Part shown: piece by piece, positions 34,199-43,399 of the stretch
How positions within the stretch are numbered: the first letter of the stretch is position 1
Layout: each line of letters begins with the position of its first letter
Assembly (NCBI RefSeq): GCF_007994985.1
Contig: NZ_VOQF01000012.1
Span: 62,001 to 126,000, forward strand
Direction of reading: 5' to 3'
From: Metabacillus litoralis
GTDB taxonomy: Bacteria; Bacillota; Bacilli; Bacillales; Bacillaceae
DNA length: 64,000 bases
Translations under genes and position numbers: made by a program
The notes under the pieces: generated by a model
The model's input: only the letters and a program-made list of their open reading frames with translations
The model's database searches: none
Told to the model about the DNA's origin: nothing

Positions 34199-35788
34199 TT
34201 AACTTTCCTCCCCAGAGTCTTGTTTTGGAGGAGATGGCGGCTTAATTTCTTCATTTTTAACAGGAGTTTTTGTCATTAAATAAGATGGTCGTTTATTGTC
34301 AGCCCAAATAGGAAAACGCACAAAAATATCTGTTTGATCACCAATTTTAAACGGAGCAACAGGTGTTAGATATGGTATTCCAAAAGATCGTAAGCTCACA
34401 AGATGGATAACCATCATTATGAGTACCCAAAGCACACCATATAAGCCAAATACAGCTGCAACTAATATCAATAAAAATCGAATTAACCTTGCAGCAATCG
34501 CAAAATTATAAATGGGTGACACAAAGCTGGCAATCGCAGAAAAAGCAACTATAATAACAAGTACATTGGAAACTAAACCTGCTTCAACAGCTGCTTGTCC
34601 TATAACCAGCGCACCAACTATTGATAATGTTTGCCCAACAACACGGGGCATCCTTACTCCTGCTTCTCGTAATACCTCAAAGGTTAATTCCATCACCAAA
34701 ATTTCAATAACAGCAGGGAAGGGTACACCTTCTCTTTGTGCCTGTACACTTATCAAAAGCTGTGTTGGTAACAGTTCATGATGATAGGTTGTGAGAGCTA
34801 CATATAGTGATGGCAATACAAGTGTGATCATAAAAGAAATATACCTAATTATTCTAATAAAGCTAGTCATAAAATAAGGCTGATAATAATCTTCAGCAGA
34901 CTGAAAAAAGTCTGTGAAAACTGTAGGTGCAATTAAGACAAAAGGTGTGCCATCTAAAAAGATGGCAATTTTCCCATCTAATATATTTCCACTAACACTA
35001 TCAGGTCTTTCCGTGTTATATAAAAGAGGAAATGGTGTGAAATTTTGATCAGTTATAAATTCCTCAATATTCCCCGTATCTAATACAGCTGAAGTGTTAA
35101 TCTTTTTTATTCGATTTTTTAGTTCGTCCAATATATCTTCGTTTACAACATTTTTTAAATACCCTATAGACAATTTTGTGTTTGAATCACGGCCAATATA
35201 AAAATCCTCAAATACTAGCTTTGGGTTTTTTATTCGACTCCGAACTAAACCAATATTTGTATCGATACTTTCTACAAAACCATCTTTAGGTCCACGGATA
35301 ATCGTTTGTGTACTCGGCTCTTCTATCGAACGTCTTTCTGCTCCACCGACCTCTAAAGCAATTGCTTTGTCATGTTGATCCACAAGTAAAACAGCATAAC
35401 CATTTAAAATATGCCATACAATATCATGAAGTGTTTCTGCATATTTATAAGAAATGACTGGAAAATAGGCTTCTCTGACTTCCTCTATATGTTTAAAGTC
35501 TTTCTCTTTAAAAGCCTGCCTTAAAGAATCTAGCACTTGAGAATTCAGGTCATTTTTATTAAGCATTGTACTTAAGTAAAAAACACAGCCATTTTTATTA
35601 CCTATTTTCACTTCAATTTTCTCAAAATCTGAGCTATCATTAAAAAGTTCTTCTAGACATTTAGAGTTTTTATCTAAGCTTTGAAAATATTTCTTAGGTA
35701 CACCCGCACTATCAAAAAACTCTTTGTCTGTTTTATTTCCACTTTTTTTACTTTTTCTCCGATACAACAAATCAGTAAGTATACTCAA
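34199..35788 (-). CDS. Germinant receptor A subunit (GerA family)
   Basis: A 529-residue membrane protein of the GerA/SpoVAF family with an N-terminal hydrophilic domain (about residues 1-280) and about six C-terminal membrane helices. Landmarks are VIRGPKDGFVESIDTNIGLVRSRI-type sequence near residues 135-160, AIFLDGTPFVLIAPTVF and QREGVPFPAVIEILVMELTFE. I place the start at TTG 35788, which overlaps the B-subunit stop (TTGA) and has AAAGGAG eight bases upstream. A 14-codon longer reading from an ATG at 35830 would overlap the B gene and is rich in Glu/Lys. GerA subunits of this family form ligand-gated ion channels in the spore membrane. Confidence 0.9.
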   Translation of the reverse strand: MSILTDLLYRRKSKKSGNKTDKEFFDSAGVPKKYFQSLDKNSKCLEELFNDSSDFEKIEVKIGNKNGCVFYLSTMLNKNDLNSQVLDSLRQAFKEKDFKHIEEVREAYFPVISYKYAETLHDIVWHILNGYAVLLVDQHDKAIALEVGGAERRSIEEPSTQTIIRGPKDGFVESIDTNIGLVRSRIKNPKLVFEDFYIGRDSNTKLSIGYLKNVVNEDILDELKNRIKKINTSAVLDTGNIEEFITDQNFTPFPLLYNTERPDSVSGNILDGKIAIFLDGTPFVLIAPTVFTDFFQSAEDYYQPYFMTSFIRIIRYISFMITLVLPSLYVALTTYHHELLPTQLLISVQAQREGVPFPAVIEILVMELTFEVLREAGVRMPRVVGQTLSIVGALVIGQAAVEAGLVSNVLVIIVAFSAIASFVSPIYNFAIAARLIRFLLILVAAVFGLYGVLWVLIMMVIHLVSLRSFGIPYLTPVAPFKIGDQTDIFVRFPIWADNKRPSYLMTKTPVKNEEIKPPSPPKQDSGEES

Positions 35789-36903
35789 AGAGATGTCTCC
35801 TTTTTCTGCTTCTTTTTCCTCGTCTTCCATAAGAGAATTGGTAAAACAAGAAGAGGTATAACAAATTGAAACGGCAGATGTAAATAGAAAGGAACAAAGA
35901 TAAGACCTTCCTCTATATGCTCAACAAAGTTATCACTTATAATAACAGCTAAAAATGCAATAATGGTTCCCATTGGAAGGGTCATCGTCCGATAAGGTTT
36001 ATTGGTAATTAATTCAAGCCCTTTAAGTCCTCCGTAAAAGAAAACGGTAACCTTAACAATAATTCCAAACATAACAAAGAAAACAATCACTAAATCTACA
36101 CGTTCTATAAAATTAAGCAGAGAGATTTCTCTTGATGCACTAAGTAAAGGAAAATTTGATCTTTCCTTCAAAGTAGCTCCTAATGTCGTAATTTGTACAA
36201 GTGCTCCATAAGTTAATAAAAAGCCACTAGTAAATACAGCAGCTGAAGCTACCTTTCCTACCTTTTTCACATTACCGACATAAGGGATAATAAGTGTAAA
36301 AGCTATAATTTCCCCAAATGGGAAGGTCAGTAACCCAGGAAAAACAGCCTTCAGGATTGGACCAAAACCTTCAGATAAAACTGGCTGGAGATTTTTAAAT
36401 TCAATGCCTCCTGATAAAAAGATGGCAATTCCTATCGTTACAATAAAAGTAATCACATAAGGGAAAAAAATCTCACTTGTTCTTCCTAATACCTCCAAAC
36501 CATGCTGTAGCATATAAATAACAATAAACATCATTGAAATAGCTATAACTTCAATAGGTGTAAATTCGAAAATAGATGAAACAAGTAGCTCACAAAAATC
36601 TCTTAGCACTCTTGCAGCAATGTAAAAAAAGTAAATCACATATAAAAAAGTAATATATTTCCCAACCCATTTTCCAAAACAAAAAATCAGTATCTCAAAA
36701 AGGTTTTTGTCAGGAAGCTTTGATAAAAAGAAAATATAAAAAAGAACAACACCTATTCCTAATATTGTTGCGATGATCACGGCAATCCAAGCATCCTGCT
36801 TTGCATCATTTCCAATCCCAACTAAAGCAGCACTACCAATTTGAAAGCAAATGATAATAATATATAATTGCCAAAGCGAAATCTGTTCGACAAGCTTCTT
36901 CAT
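35785..36903 (-). CDS. Germinant receptor B subunit (APC-like permease)
   Basis: A 372-residue, 10-TM protein of the GerAB/ArcD/ProY family, the amino-acid-permease-like subunit that binds the germinant. It starts MKKLVEQISLWQLYIIIICFQIGSA and has the family's charged C-terminus (RKKKQKKETSL). Its ATG follows directly after the D-subunit stop, and its stop overlaps the A-subunit start by four bases, so all four genes are translationally linked in the order D-B-A-C. Gene order differs from B. subtilis gerA (A-B-C). Confidence 0.9.
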   Translation of the reverse strand: MKKLVEQISLWQLYIIIICFQIGSAALVGIGNDAKQDAWIAVIIATILGIGVVLFYIFFLSKLPDKNLFEILIFCFGKWVGKYITFLYVIYFFYIAARVLRDFCELLVSSIFEFTPIEVIAISMMFIVIYMLQHGLEVLGRTSEIFFPYVITFIVTIGIAIFLSGGIEFKNLQPVLSEGFGPILKAVFPGLLTFPFGEIIAFTLIIPYVGNVKKVGKVASAAVFTSGFLLTYGALVQITTLGATLKERSNFPLLSASREISLLNFIERVDLVIVFFVMFGIIVKVTVFFYGGLKGLELITNKPYRTMTLPMGTIIAFLAVIISDNFVEHIEEGLIFVPFYLHLPFQFVIPLLVLPILLWKTRKKKQKKETSL

Positions 36904-37131
36904 TTAAGATCGTTTCCTAATTTTATCTAGCTTTTCTTTTATACCAATCCAGATACTAAACAAAAATCCAATACATAGAAAAATGTAGACCATCCAAAAA
37001 TTTGTACCAGGCTTAAGCCTTGTTATTCGCTTCAGTTCAACAAAAAGATAACTCTTATATATAACTGCATCCACTTGGGCAATTAACAGTATCAGAAATA
37101 AAAAGACGACTAAAAACATAATTGTTCTCAT
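36904..37131 (-). CDS. Germinant receptor D-type subunit, two-TM protein, 75 aa
   Basis: A 75-residue protein with two membrane helices (about residues 3-22 and 45-64) joined by a basic loop (KSYLFVELKRITRLKPGTN) and ending in a Lys/Arg tail. Size, topology and position inside a ger operon match the small D subunits described for some Bacillus germinant receptors. I place the start at ATG 37131; the frame stays open upstream to 37293 but those codons include terminator and repeat-like DNA and are unlikely to be translated. The SD is weak (TTGAG). It ends one base before the B-subunit ATG. Confidence 0.65.
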   Translation of the reverse strand: MRTIMFLVVFLFLILLIAQVDAVIYKSYLFVELKRITRLKPGTNFWMVYIFLCIGFLFSIWIGIKEKLDKIRKRS

Positions 37132-37261
37132 AATCTCAACTTCAATCCCAACAGACATATTTTTAACTGCAAAACCAGTATATGGAATAGTATGTACAGC
37201 AAACTGCATTTTTAGTGATCTTTTTTTCGGATGGTGCCTGTCACGCCCCGAATTTTGTCGC

Positions 37262-37303
37262 AAAAAAAGCCTTTGCGAATAATAAATTCGCAAAGGCTTT
37301 TTT
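37262..37303. terminator. Bidirectional terminator between methyltransferase and ger operon
   Basis: aaaaagcctttgcgaat and attcgcaaaggcttttt form a perfect 17-bp stem with A-runs left and T-runs right. It directly follows the methyltransferase stop on the minus strand. Confidence 0.88.
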
Positions 37304-37306
37304 CTA

Positions 37307-37924
37307 CTATTCCCCTTTAAGAGAAATACGGTATATTAAATAACGTTCATGTTGATTTTTTTCATACAGATTCGGAATAGGTATTTCTTGTTTCAGCTTT
37401 ATTAATGGATGATTTTCTAAATAGTAGATATAGTCTTCAGACACATAATATAACACCAGCTCTATGTCCCTGTCGTACTTTTCTAAGGATTTGATAATAT
37501 TGTTAACAACCTTAATAAAAATTTGGATTGAAAATGGATTAAAGAAATAAAATCGGTTTTCTAAAGCACTAATTTCATATTTCTCAGCTAAGCAGTTTTT
37601 AAAATCAATATTATCAATTGGTTTACTCATACTCTTTGAATAAGAAACAAGGTTTTCTATCGCATCATAATATAGCCCTTCGTTCATTTCTACCCCTACT
37701 ACAGTTGCACCAAATAAATAATGAATGAAAAACGCCAACCTCCCTTTACCTGATCCAAAATCTACTACCGTATCACTACTTTTTAATTCATATAATTGAA
37801 ATAAATATGTTAACCCCTCATATGGTGTTGGCTCATAACGGTTATAATGGACAGATTGAACAAATCCTTTATTGTCCTCTTCTGTTCTAATGCTTAGCAA
37901 TTTATCATAATCTTTCTCTATCAT
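37307..37924 (-). CDS. SAM-dependent methyltransferase, class I
   Basis: A 205-residue cytoplasmic methyltransferase. The SAM-binding motif I is VVDFGSGKGRLAFF (about residues 54-67) and the acidic motif II end is VVGVEMNEG (about 75-83). The post-motif FYFFNPFSIQIF gives the NPF sequence near the active site, a feature of some N-methyltransferases. It starts at ATG with AGGAG upstream and is monocistronic, divergent from the YpiB-like gene. The substrate is unknown; the C-terminal half has no recognised substrate domain. Confidence 0.8.
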   Translation of the reverse strand: MIEKDYDKLLSIRTEEDNKGFVQSVHYNRYEPTPYEGLTYLFQLYELKSSDTVVDFGSGKGRLAFFIHYLFGATVVGVEMNEGLYYDAIENLVSYSKSMSKPIDNIDFKNCLAEKYEISALENRFYFFNPFSIQIFIKVVNNIIKSLEKYDRDIELVLYYVSEDYIYYLENHPLIKLKQEIPIPNLYEKNQHERYLIYRISLKGE

Positions 37925-38108
37925 CTATATACTCCTGTAGTAATAGCATTTTAATACTGCTAAAGTTTAATTTCATAATGACCCAAAGTAACAAAACAAC
38001 CAAGCTAATGTTAATGACGATTAATCTTGTTTTCTAAACGAAACACATTACTACTCCCTATGAACATGTTATGATAAAAATAAGATGAACTAGAGAGGAT
38101 GGGTGAAC

Positions 38109-38627
38109 ATGAACTGGGTATCAACGTCTAAAAAAAGTGACTTTCTTAATTGGTTTTTACAGCATCATCAGCTAAAAAATCCAGAAGCACGAAGACTGCT
38201 TCAATTTATACAAAAAAACAATCACATCCTCACGAATCTTTCCTTCTCAGATACGATTCACCGACATGAACGCAGCATCATGATTTCAAGTGTAAATTCA
38301 GATGAAGCTGGATTTCTTTTTAATTATAACAATATGAAAACAGAAGATGTGTCTAGAGCTTTTGGTACGTTAATGAGTTCTCCAACAGAAAAGGTATATC
38401 TTGTTCTCAACTATTTTGGGAAACAATCAGATTTTCGTTATACACAGCTTATTGAACCAACAAGAATTCAATCTATTAAACAATATGAACAATCTGAAAA
38501 AGATGCAAAAGCAACAGATAAGGTAGTTGAAATTGCACTATTAAAAAGTCGAATCAATAAAGCTTTAGATGATCGAGATGAGGAACTCTTTAAACAGCTT
38601 GTGACCAAGCTAAAAGAAATTCAATAA
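38109..38627 (+). CDS. YpiB-like protein (UPF0302 plus IDEAL-type C-terminus)
   Basis: A 172-residue cytoplasmic protein related to B. subtilis YpiB. The N-terminal UPF0302 domain begins MNWVSTSKKSDFLNWFLQHHQLKNPEARRLL, close to the YpiB start, which is why I take ATG 38109 rather than the GTG at 38103. The last 35 residues (VEIALLKSRINKALDDRDEELFKQL) match the short helical IDEAL domain. YpiB normally sits near the cytochrome bc genes; this copy is isolated and may be a paralogue. The function is not established for the family beyond a possible role in protein regulation. Confidence 0.75.
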   Translation: MNWVSTSKKSDFLNWFLQHHQLKNPEARRLLQFIQKNNHILTNLSFSDTIHRHERSIMISSVNSDEAGFLFNYNNMKTEDVSRAFGTLMSSPTEKVYLVLNYFGKQSDFRYTQLIEPTRIQSIKQYEQSEKDAKATDKVVEIALLKSRINKALDDRDEELFKQLVTKLKEIQ

Positions 38628-38639
38628 ACATAAAACCTT

Positions 38640-38672
38640 GGAAAGAAAGGTGAACTTTCTGTCTTTCTTTCC
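38640..38672. terminator. Hairpin between convergent genes
   Basis: ggaaagaaag and ctttctttcc pair across 13 bases, 12 bases after the YpiB-like stop and 11 bases before the oxidoreductase stop. The U-run is poor in both directions. Confidence 0.5.
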
Positions 38673-38683
38673 GCTTTACTCCA

Positions 38684-39658
38684 TCATTCTTTTAATCTAT
38701 TAACCATTTCCTGTCCTGCCGCTACCCCTGAGAGAAAAGCACTTTCAATTCTTGTTCGATCTGAAGGGTCATTTTTTGTTAAAAAAGCATCACCTGCAAC
38801 TAGAAATGGCTTTTCTAGCTTCAAGTCTAAGAAAGGCTCAGAAATTGTGGTGATCGCCTCTGAATATCTCCATCTTTTAAGCTGAATGTCAATAATATGC
38901 TCATCACTTATTATACCTTTTATTTTTTCAAGTAATGTCTTGCGAATTTCTTCTTCCGTTAATTCATAATGCTTCTTAGCCCATTCTCCTGTTGAGTAGA
39001 CACAAATTGTTGGAGACGAAGAAATCCCTTTTTTCTGATGATCAACAATGCGTTCAATTCCATCTGGAAGCTCATCAATCAAATATCCTGATTCTGGTAG
39101 CTGTGAAGATTGATTTAATGTGATAAGTAAAACAAAGCATGGATTAAAATGAATTGCTTCTAACTGCTGTTTTTCATATTCTCCAATTTCTAAGTGCTGA
39201 ATCATATCAAGTGATTGTGGAGCAGGTGCAGTCAAAATAACGCCTTGGGCTTCTATCTTTTCTCCTTTATCTGTTAGCAAAAGATAATGATCTTTCTCCT
39301 GCTTAACACTTACTACTTTAGTATGTAGCTGAACCGGAAGCTGTTCTGCTAATTCTTTTACAATACTATTCATACCTTCATTGCCCTTATATCGTGGATA
39401 AGGATCACCAAACCAAGTACTAACTAAATTCTGATCTTCCCATTTTTCAACATAAGACTTAAAAATTTCCGTTCTTACTGTCAAAAACTGTGCACCATGA
39501 TCTACTTTTCCCTTATCAATTCTACGAGTTGCCATTCTTCCGCCAACACTTCTGCTTTTATCTAAAACAATGAGGTTATCAATTCCATTTTCTTTTACTA
39601 TTGAAGCTGCCATAACACCTGATATTCCAGCTCCGATCACTACAACAGGCTTTTTCAC
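38684..39658 (-). CDS. FAD-dependent amine oxidase-like (renalase-type) oxidoreductase
   Basis: A 324-residue flavoprotein. The N-terminal dinucleotide motif is KKPVVVIGAGISGVMAA, followed by the family signature LDKSRSVGGRMATRRI and GAQFLTV. The C-terminal FAD contact is PFLVAGDAFL. This arrangement matches the renalase/NAD(P)-binding amine oxidase family found near photolyase genes in many bacteria. I place the start at GTG 39658, immediately before the Rossmann strand; an alternative GTG at 39721 would add 21 hydrophobic residues of uncertain value. It is the last gene of the photolyase-DUF429-P450 group. The substrate is unknown. Confidence 0.8.
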   Translation of the reverse strand: MKKPVVVIGAGISGVMAASIVKENGIDNLIVLDKSRSVGGRMATRRIDKGKVDHGAQFLTVRTEIFKSYVEKWEDQNLVSTWFGDPYPRYKGNEGMNSIVKELAEQLPVQLHTKVVSVKQEKDHYLLLTDKGEKIEAQGVILTAPAPQSLDMIQHLEIGEYEKQQLEAIHFNPCFVLLITLNQSSQLPESGYLIDELPDGIERIVDHQKKGISSSPTICVYSTGEWAKKHYELTEEEIRKTLLEKIKGIISDEHIIDIQLKRWRYSEAITTISEPFLDLKLEKPFLVAGDAFLTKNDPSDRTRIESAFLSGVAAGQEMVNRLKE

Positions 39659-39736
39659 TATAAACACCAACCAATCAATTATTGGGATTATTTCTCTTGG
39701 AACGTAGAGTGACTTAAGCACAAGCCACTCACTTTA

Positions 39737-41053
39737 CTAACGTTTTTCCACCTTCACCTTTAATCCCTCTTTTATCCTCAGAGAAACTAATGGATCTGGA
39801 GTCACTGTTTCTTGTTCAACCTTGAATTTATATTCTTTTACTAATATGGCTAAAATAAGTGTTGTTTCCATTATCGCAAATTTGCTGCCAATACAGCTTC
39901 TAGAGCCACCACCAAATGGAAGGTATGCAAATTTAGGAACATCTTCTCCCTTTTTATCTGCGAATCTCTCTGGTTTAAATTTTTCAGGCTCTGGAAAAAC
40001 TTTTTCATTGCGATGAATGGCATACGAACAAATCATAAATGTACTACCCGCTTTAAACGTCTCACCTAATAGTTCCACTGCTTCTTCAGATTCCCTATAA
40101 ATCAGCCATGCAGGAGGATACATTCTCAGTGCTTCTTTAATAACAAGCTGTGTATAGTTAAGCTTGCTATACAACTCAAACGGTGATTGTTCTAAATCGA
40201 TCATCTTAATTTCTTCGTAAAGTTTTTGTTCTACATCTGGATTTTGATTCAGTGCATAGAAAATCCATGTTAATAAGTTTGCTGAAGTTTCATGTCCTGC
40301 AAGTAGCATTGTCATCATCTGGTCACGAATTTCCTCATCATCAATAGCAGAGCCTGTATCATTTTGTGTATCTAAAAGCATTCCCACCATTGTCATCTTG
40401 TATTGATCAGGATGCTGCTTTGCATCATGTAATATGCAATAAATCATATCCTCTAGCTTGTTTATTGCCTTCTTATGAATTTTGTTTCCTTTTGTTGGAA
40501 TGGCTAATGGTACAATAATTGGGGTAAACAATGTTTGTGCAGTTTGCTCAATTGTGTCACTAACAGCATCTGCAAGCTGTTTTTTATTTTCCTCTACATT
40601 TGTTGCAAACATGACCCTTGCAATAATCGCTAAAGTTAACTGCATCATTTCATCATTTAATTTGCAGTATTCAACATCCTGTAATGATGTAACAAGGCTC
40701 TTTGTTTCTTCAACAATTGTCTTTGCATAGCTATTCAGTCTTTCTTTATAGAAAATCGGTTGATAATAACTTTTCTGCCTCTTATGATCATGTTTTTCTG
40801 CAGTAAGAAGTCCATTATGTATTGTTCTTCTTAACACTTTATCAGTTCGACCCTTTTTAAAAGAAGCATCTTTTGCAACAAGAATTTCTCTCACAAAATC
40901 TGGTGAGTTCACGATAAAAGAAGGCTGCAAACCTGTACGTAATGAAACAACTTCACCACCATTTTGCATCTTCATAAAAAAAGCGAGAGGATCATTCCTA
41001 AAATCTAAATAATTTTGCATCCTTGAGGTTGTTACATCTTTTACTCTACTCAT
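39737..41053 (-). CDS. Cytochrome P450
   Basis: A 438-residue soluble heme monooxygenase. The I-helix oxygen-binding motif is LLAGHETSA, the K-helix ExxR is KEALR, and the heme loop is PFGGGSRSCIGSKFA with the axial cysteine. The sequence type (FGGGSRSCIG, long meander PERFADKKGEDVPKF) is closer to the eukaryote-like bacterial CYP110/CYP120 kind than to CYP102 or class I CYP107. There is no fused reductase, so it needs separate electron donors, and no ferredoxin gene lies nearby. ATG 41053 follows AGGAG by seven bases. The cluster is discussed as a candidate light- or stress-linked group. Confidence 0.9.
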   Translation of the reverse strand: MSRVKDVTTSRMQNYLDFRNDPLAFFMKMQNGGEVVSLRTGLQPSFIVNSPDFVREILVAKDASFKKGRTDKVLRRTIHNGLLTAEKHDHKRQKSYYQPIFYKERLNSYAKTIVEETKSLVTSLQDVEYCKLNDEMMQLTLAIIARVMFATNVEENKKQLADAVSDTIEQTAQTLFTPIIVPLAIPTKGNKIHKKAINKLEDMIYCILHDAKQHPDQYKMTMVGMLLDTQNDTGSAIDDEEIRDQMMTMLLAGHETSANLLTWIFYALNQNPDVEQKLYEEIKMIDLEQSPFELYSKLNYTQLVIKEALRMYPPAWLIYRESEEAVELLGETFKAGSTFMICSYAIHRNEKVFPEPEKFKPERFADKKGEDVPKFAYLPFGGGSRSCIGSKFAIMETTLILAILVKEYKFKVEQETVTPDPLVSLRIKEGLKVKVEKR

Positions 41054-41111
41054 GAACATTCTCCTGACATATAGAGTTTTCGATACAGATTTTTCAAACT
41101 ATCATGATTGA

Positions 41112-41771
41112 TTAACAACAAAATTCATATGGATGTTCTTGTGATGTTTCTGACCAACACCATGTTGGTTTTTTCGTTTCATCTATCCAGTACCATGCTG
41201 CTAAAGCTGCTGCACACGCATCTATTTCATGTGAGGTATCAACCAATTGATCAGGCAGGTTTACTAACTTCTTTGTTCGTAGCCATTCGAGAATGACTTT
41301 TCGAGATTGAAGTTCTTTTTTATATAAAAGAGCATGTTGTATTTTTGTAGATTCAATACGTGTACCAATCGCTGCACCAGGATGTACTTCAACAATTCGG
41401 ATACTATGTTCAGATTGCATTGATTGTATTCTCCGTGTGAGTGAAATACCACGAAGAGTTAAATAAACCATTTTCGTTAAGGTGGGTGGCATAATTGAGC
41501 TACCAGATAGTCCATAGCTTTTTATAATTTGACGAATACTTTTATCCTGCGGTCGATCTCCGCCACCATCTTGATAGGAAAGCGGTGCATCTATACCAAT
41601 CACAACATCATCTTCTAATGAGGCTTCAAAAATAGCTGAAATAACATCATGATCACTACCATGTTTCATCATGCCTTCAAAAATGAGCTCAGATTGATTT
41701 TGTTTAAATACTGTTAGAACAGTATCTTTATGATTAGCTGGTCCTGACAGATCAATTCCAATTATTTTCAA
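41112..41771 (-). CDS. DUF429 domain protein
   Basis: A 219-residue protein of the DUF429 family, an RNase H-like fold of unknown function. Signatures are MKIIGIDLSGPANHKDT at the N-terminus, VVIGIDAPLSY, RIVEVHPGAAI and the C-terminal SHEIDACAAALAAW. The conserved acidic residues (IGIDLS, IGIDAP, EVHP, HEIDA) form the usual putative metal site. The start is TTG with AGGAGGATAC upstream. It sits 24 bases downstream of the photolyase gene, so it is probably translated from the same mRNA. DUF429 proteins recur in this kind of cluster, but no enzyme activity is established. Confidence 0.8.
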   Translation of the reverse strand: MKIIGIDLSGPANHKDTVLTVFKQNQSELIFEGMMKHGSDHDVISAIFEASLEDDVVIGIDAPLSYQDGGGDRPQDKSIRQIIKSYGLSGSSIMPPTLTKMVYLTLRGISLTRRIQSMQSEHSIRIVEVHPGAAIGTRIESTKIQHALLYKKELQSRKVILEWLRTKKLVNLPDQLVDTSHEIDACAAALAAWYWIDETKKPTWCWSETSQEHPYEFCC

Positions 41772-41794
41772 TATATGAGTATCCTCCTGAATTA

Positions 41795-43285
41795 CTATAG
41801 ATCAAAGCTTAATTGTTCAAAATCACGATCATTAGACTTTTGTTTATGTGAAGGTTGTTCCTGTCGACGAGATGGTTTTGTCTGATTTTCTAAAATTTTA
41901 TTTGTTTCAATATTTTGCTTCATTGATTTCAATACTTCACGTGCTTTTTTATTAGCTTTTTGGATATCAACGATAGGTGTGGCATAGTTCAATGAATAAA
42001 ACCCTGGATACATCCACGGCTCATGAATATATTTTTCTGGAATATTTGCTAATTCAGTTACATATCTTCGCACAAAAGCCCCCTCTGGATCTTCGTCCTT
42101 ACCGATTTTAACTGGGTTATGAAATTTAATAGCTTGTGTACCAGTTGTTCCCACCTGCATTTGAATTTGATTGTAATGAATTCCCGGCTCATAATCTAAA
42201 AACAGCTGTGCTAAAGCAATAGCTGGACGTCTCCAATCAAGAAGCAGCGTATTACATGCAAATGAAACAACCATTGCTCTTGATCTATAATTTATCCAGC
42301 CCGTTTTATGTAAACATCTCATTGCTGCATCAACTAAAGGAATTCCCGTATTGCCCTTATACCAACGTTGAAAAGCCTCTTCATCCCAATCTTGACGAAA
42401 GTGATTATAATCATCATTGATTGCCTTTGTCATAATGTCAGGGTCATTTTCTATTTTTTGAACAAGCTGACAATGTAATTTTAGTTTGTTCAAAAAAGTC
42501 TCCAGCTGCTTTTTACTATCTATATTTTGTTCCATTGCTTCTCTCGTTTGAGTGACCACATACCGAAGCGAAATATTCCCCCAAGCAAGATAAGGTGATA
42601 ATCGACTACAAGAAGCGGTAGATTGTAATGGCTTTGAAAGATTACTATTATAATTTTTATGGCGATTTTCTAGGAAACTCTCTAATGTTTCAAGCGCCTG
42701 TGACTCTCCACCTTGTTGACCAAAACGAATAGGGTCACCTTGTATTTTGAATTTAGCTAGCTTCTCTAATTGATTTGATAAGATTTCTGGTATCTCTTCT
42801 GGTATCATAAGTTGTTTTGGAGCAGGAACAAATCCTTCTGCCATAAATGACTCCCAGTTTTTTTGAAAACTGTTCTTTATTTTAGGCCCACGAACGACAC
42901 CAAAGCCTTGATATTCTAGAAAAGTTAAGTCGCGACTCTTCATCCACTGACGAACACGTTTATCTCTTGAAAAAGTAACAGATGTCCCATGTTCTTCATG
43001 AGCATGCAGTCGAAAAGCTCCTAATGCTTCATATATAGATTCTAAAACATCCTCCATTTCAGCAATTGCAACAAAAAGCTTACCTCCTACATCACTTAAC
43101 TGACGTGAAAGCTCTTCTAAGCTTTCTTGAACAAACTGATAGTGACGTAGTGACATATCTTCCTTTTCCCAAAGAGATGGCTCCACTATATAAATAGGAA
43201 GCACTTCACCTAATTTACTTGCTTCAAATAATGGACGATGGTCATGAATGCGTAAATCTCGCTTAAACCAAACGACATTAATCAT
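41795..43285 (-). CDS. phr: Deoxyribodipyrimidine photolyase / cryptochrome
   Basis: A 496-residue flavoprotein. The N-terminal antenna domain begins NVVWFKRDLRIHDHRPL (residues 3-19) and the FAD domain spans about residues 200-460, with the conserved TGWINYRSRAMVVSFACNTL and a FHNPVKIGKDEDPEGAFVRRYV C-terminal segment. The FAD-contact region reads EPGIHYNQIQMQVGTTGTQ, a different clade from E. coli PhrB (which has NGGWQWAASTGTD there). A Gln/Lys/Ser/Arg-rich tail follows. The enzyme may repair CPD lesions or act as a light sensor; both occur in this clade. It is the first gene of the group. Confidence 0.88.
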   Translation of the reverse strand: MINVVWFKRDLRIHDHRPLFEASKLGEVLPIYIVEPSLWEKEDMSLRHYQFVQESLEELSRQLSDVGGKLFVAIAEMEDVLESIYEALGAFRLHAHEEHGTSVTFSRDKRVRQWMKSRDLTFLEYQGFGVVRGPKIKNSFQKNWESFMAEGFVPAPKQLMIPEEIPEILSNQLEKLAKFKIQGDPIRFGQQGGESQALETLESFLENRHKNYNSNLSKPLQSTASCSRLSPYLAWGNISLRYVVTQTREAMEQNIDSKKQLETFLNKLKLHCQLVQKIENDPDIMTKAINDDYNHFRQDWDEEAFQRWYKGNTGIPLVDAAMRCLHKTGWINYRSRAMVVSFACNTLLLDWRRPAIALAQLFLDYEPGIHYNQIQMQVGTTGTQAIKFHNPVKIGKDEDPEGAFVRRYVTELANIPEKYIHEPWMYPGFYSLNYATPIVDIQKANKKAREVLKSMKQNIETNKILENQTKPSRRQEQPSHKQKSNDRDFEQLSFDL

Positions 43286-43399
43286 TAAATCACTCCAACA
43301 ATTCTAACCTTTATCTTTATTGTAAATGACCCTACCTTAAATGTGTAATCTGAACCTTCTGAAATAGCAATATGATGCAATATAAATATATTTTTATGG

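Noticed and set aside
37132-37293. Longer N-terminus of the D-type germination protein
   Set aside because: These codons cross DNA next to a terminator, include a repeat-like sequence (gtgacaggcacc) and have no membrane or conserved features; the ATG at 37131 gives a typical two-TM subunit.
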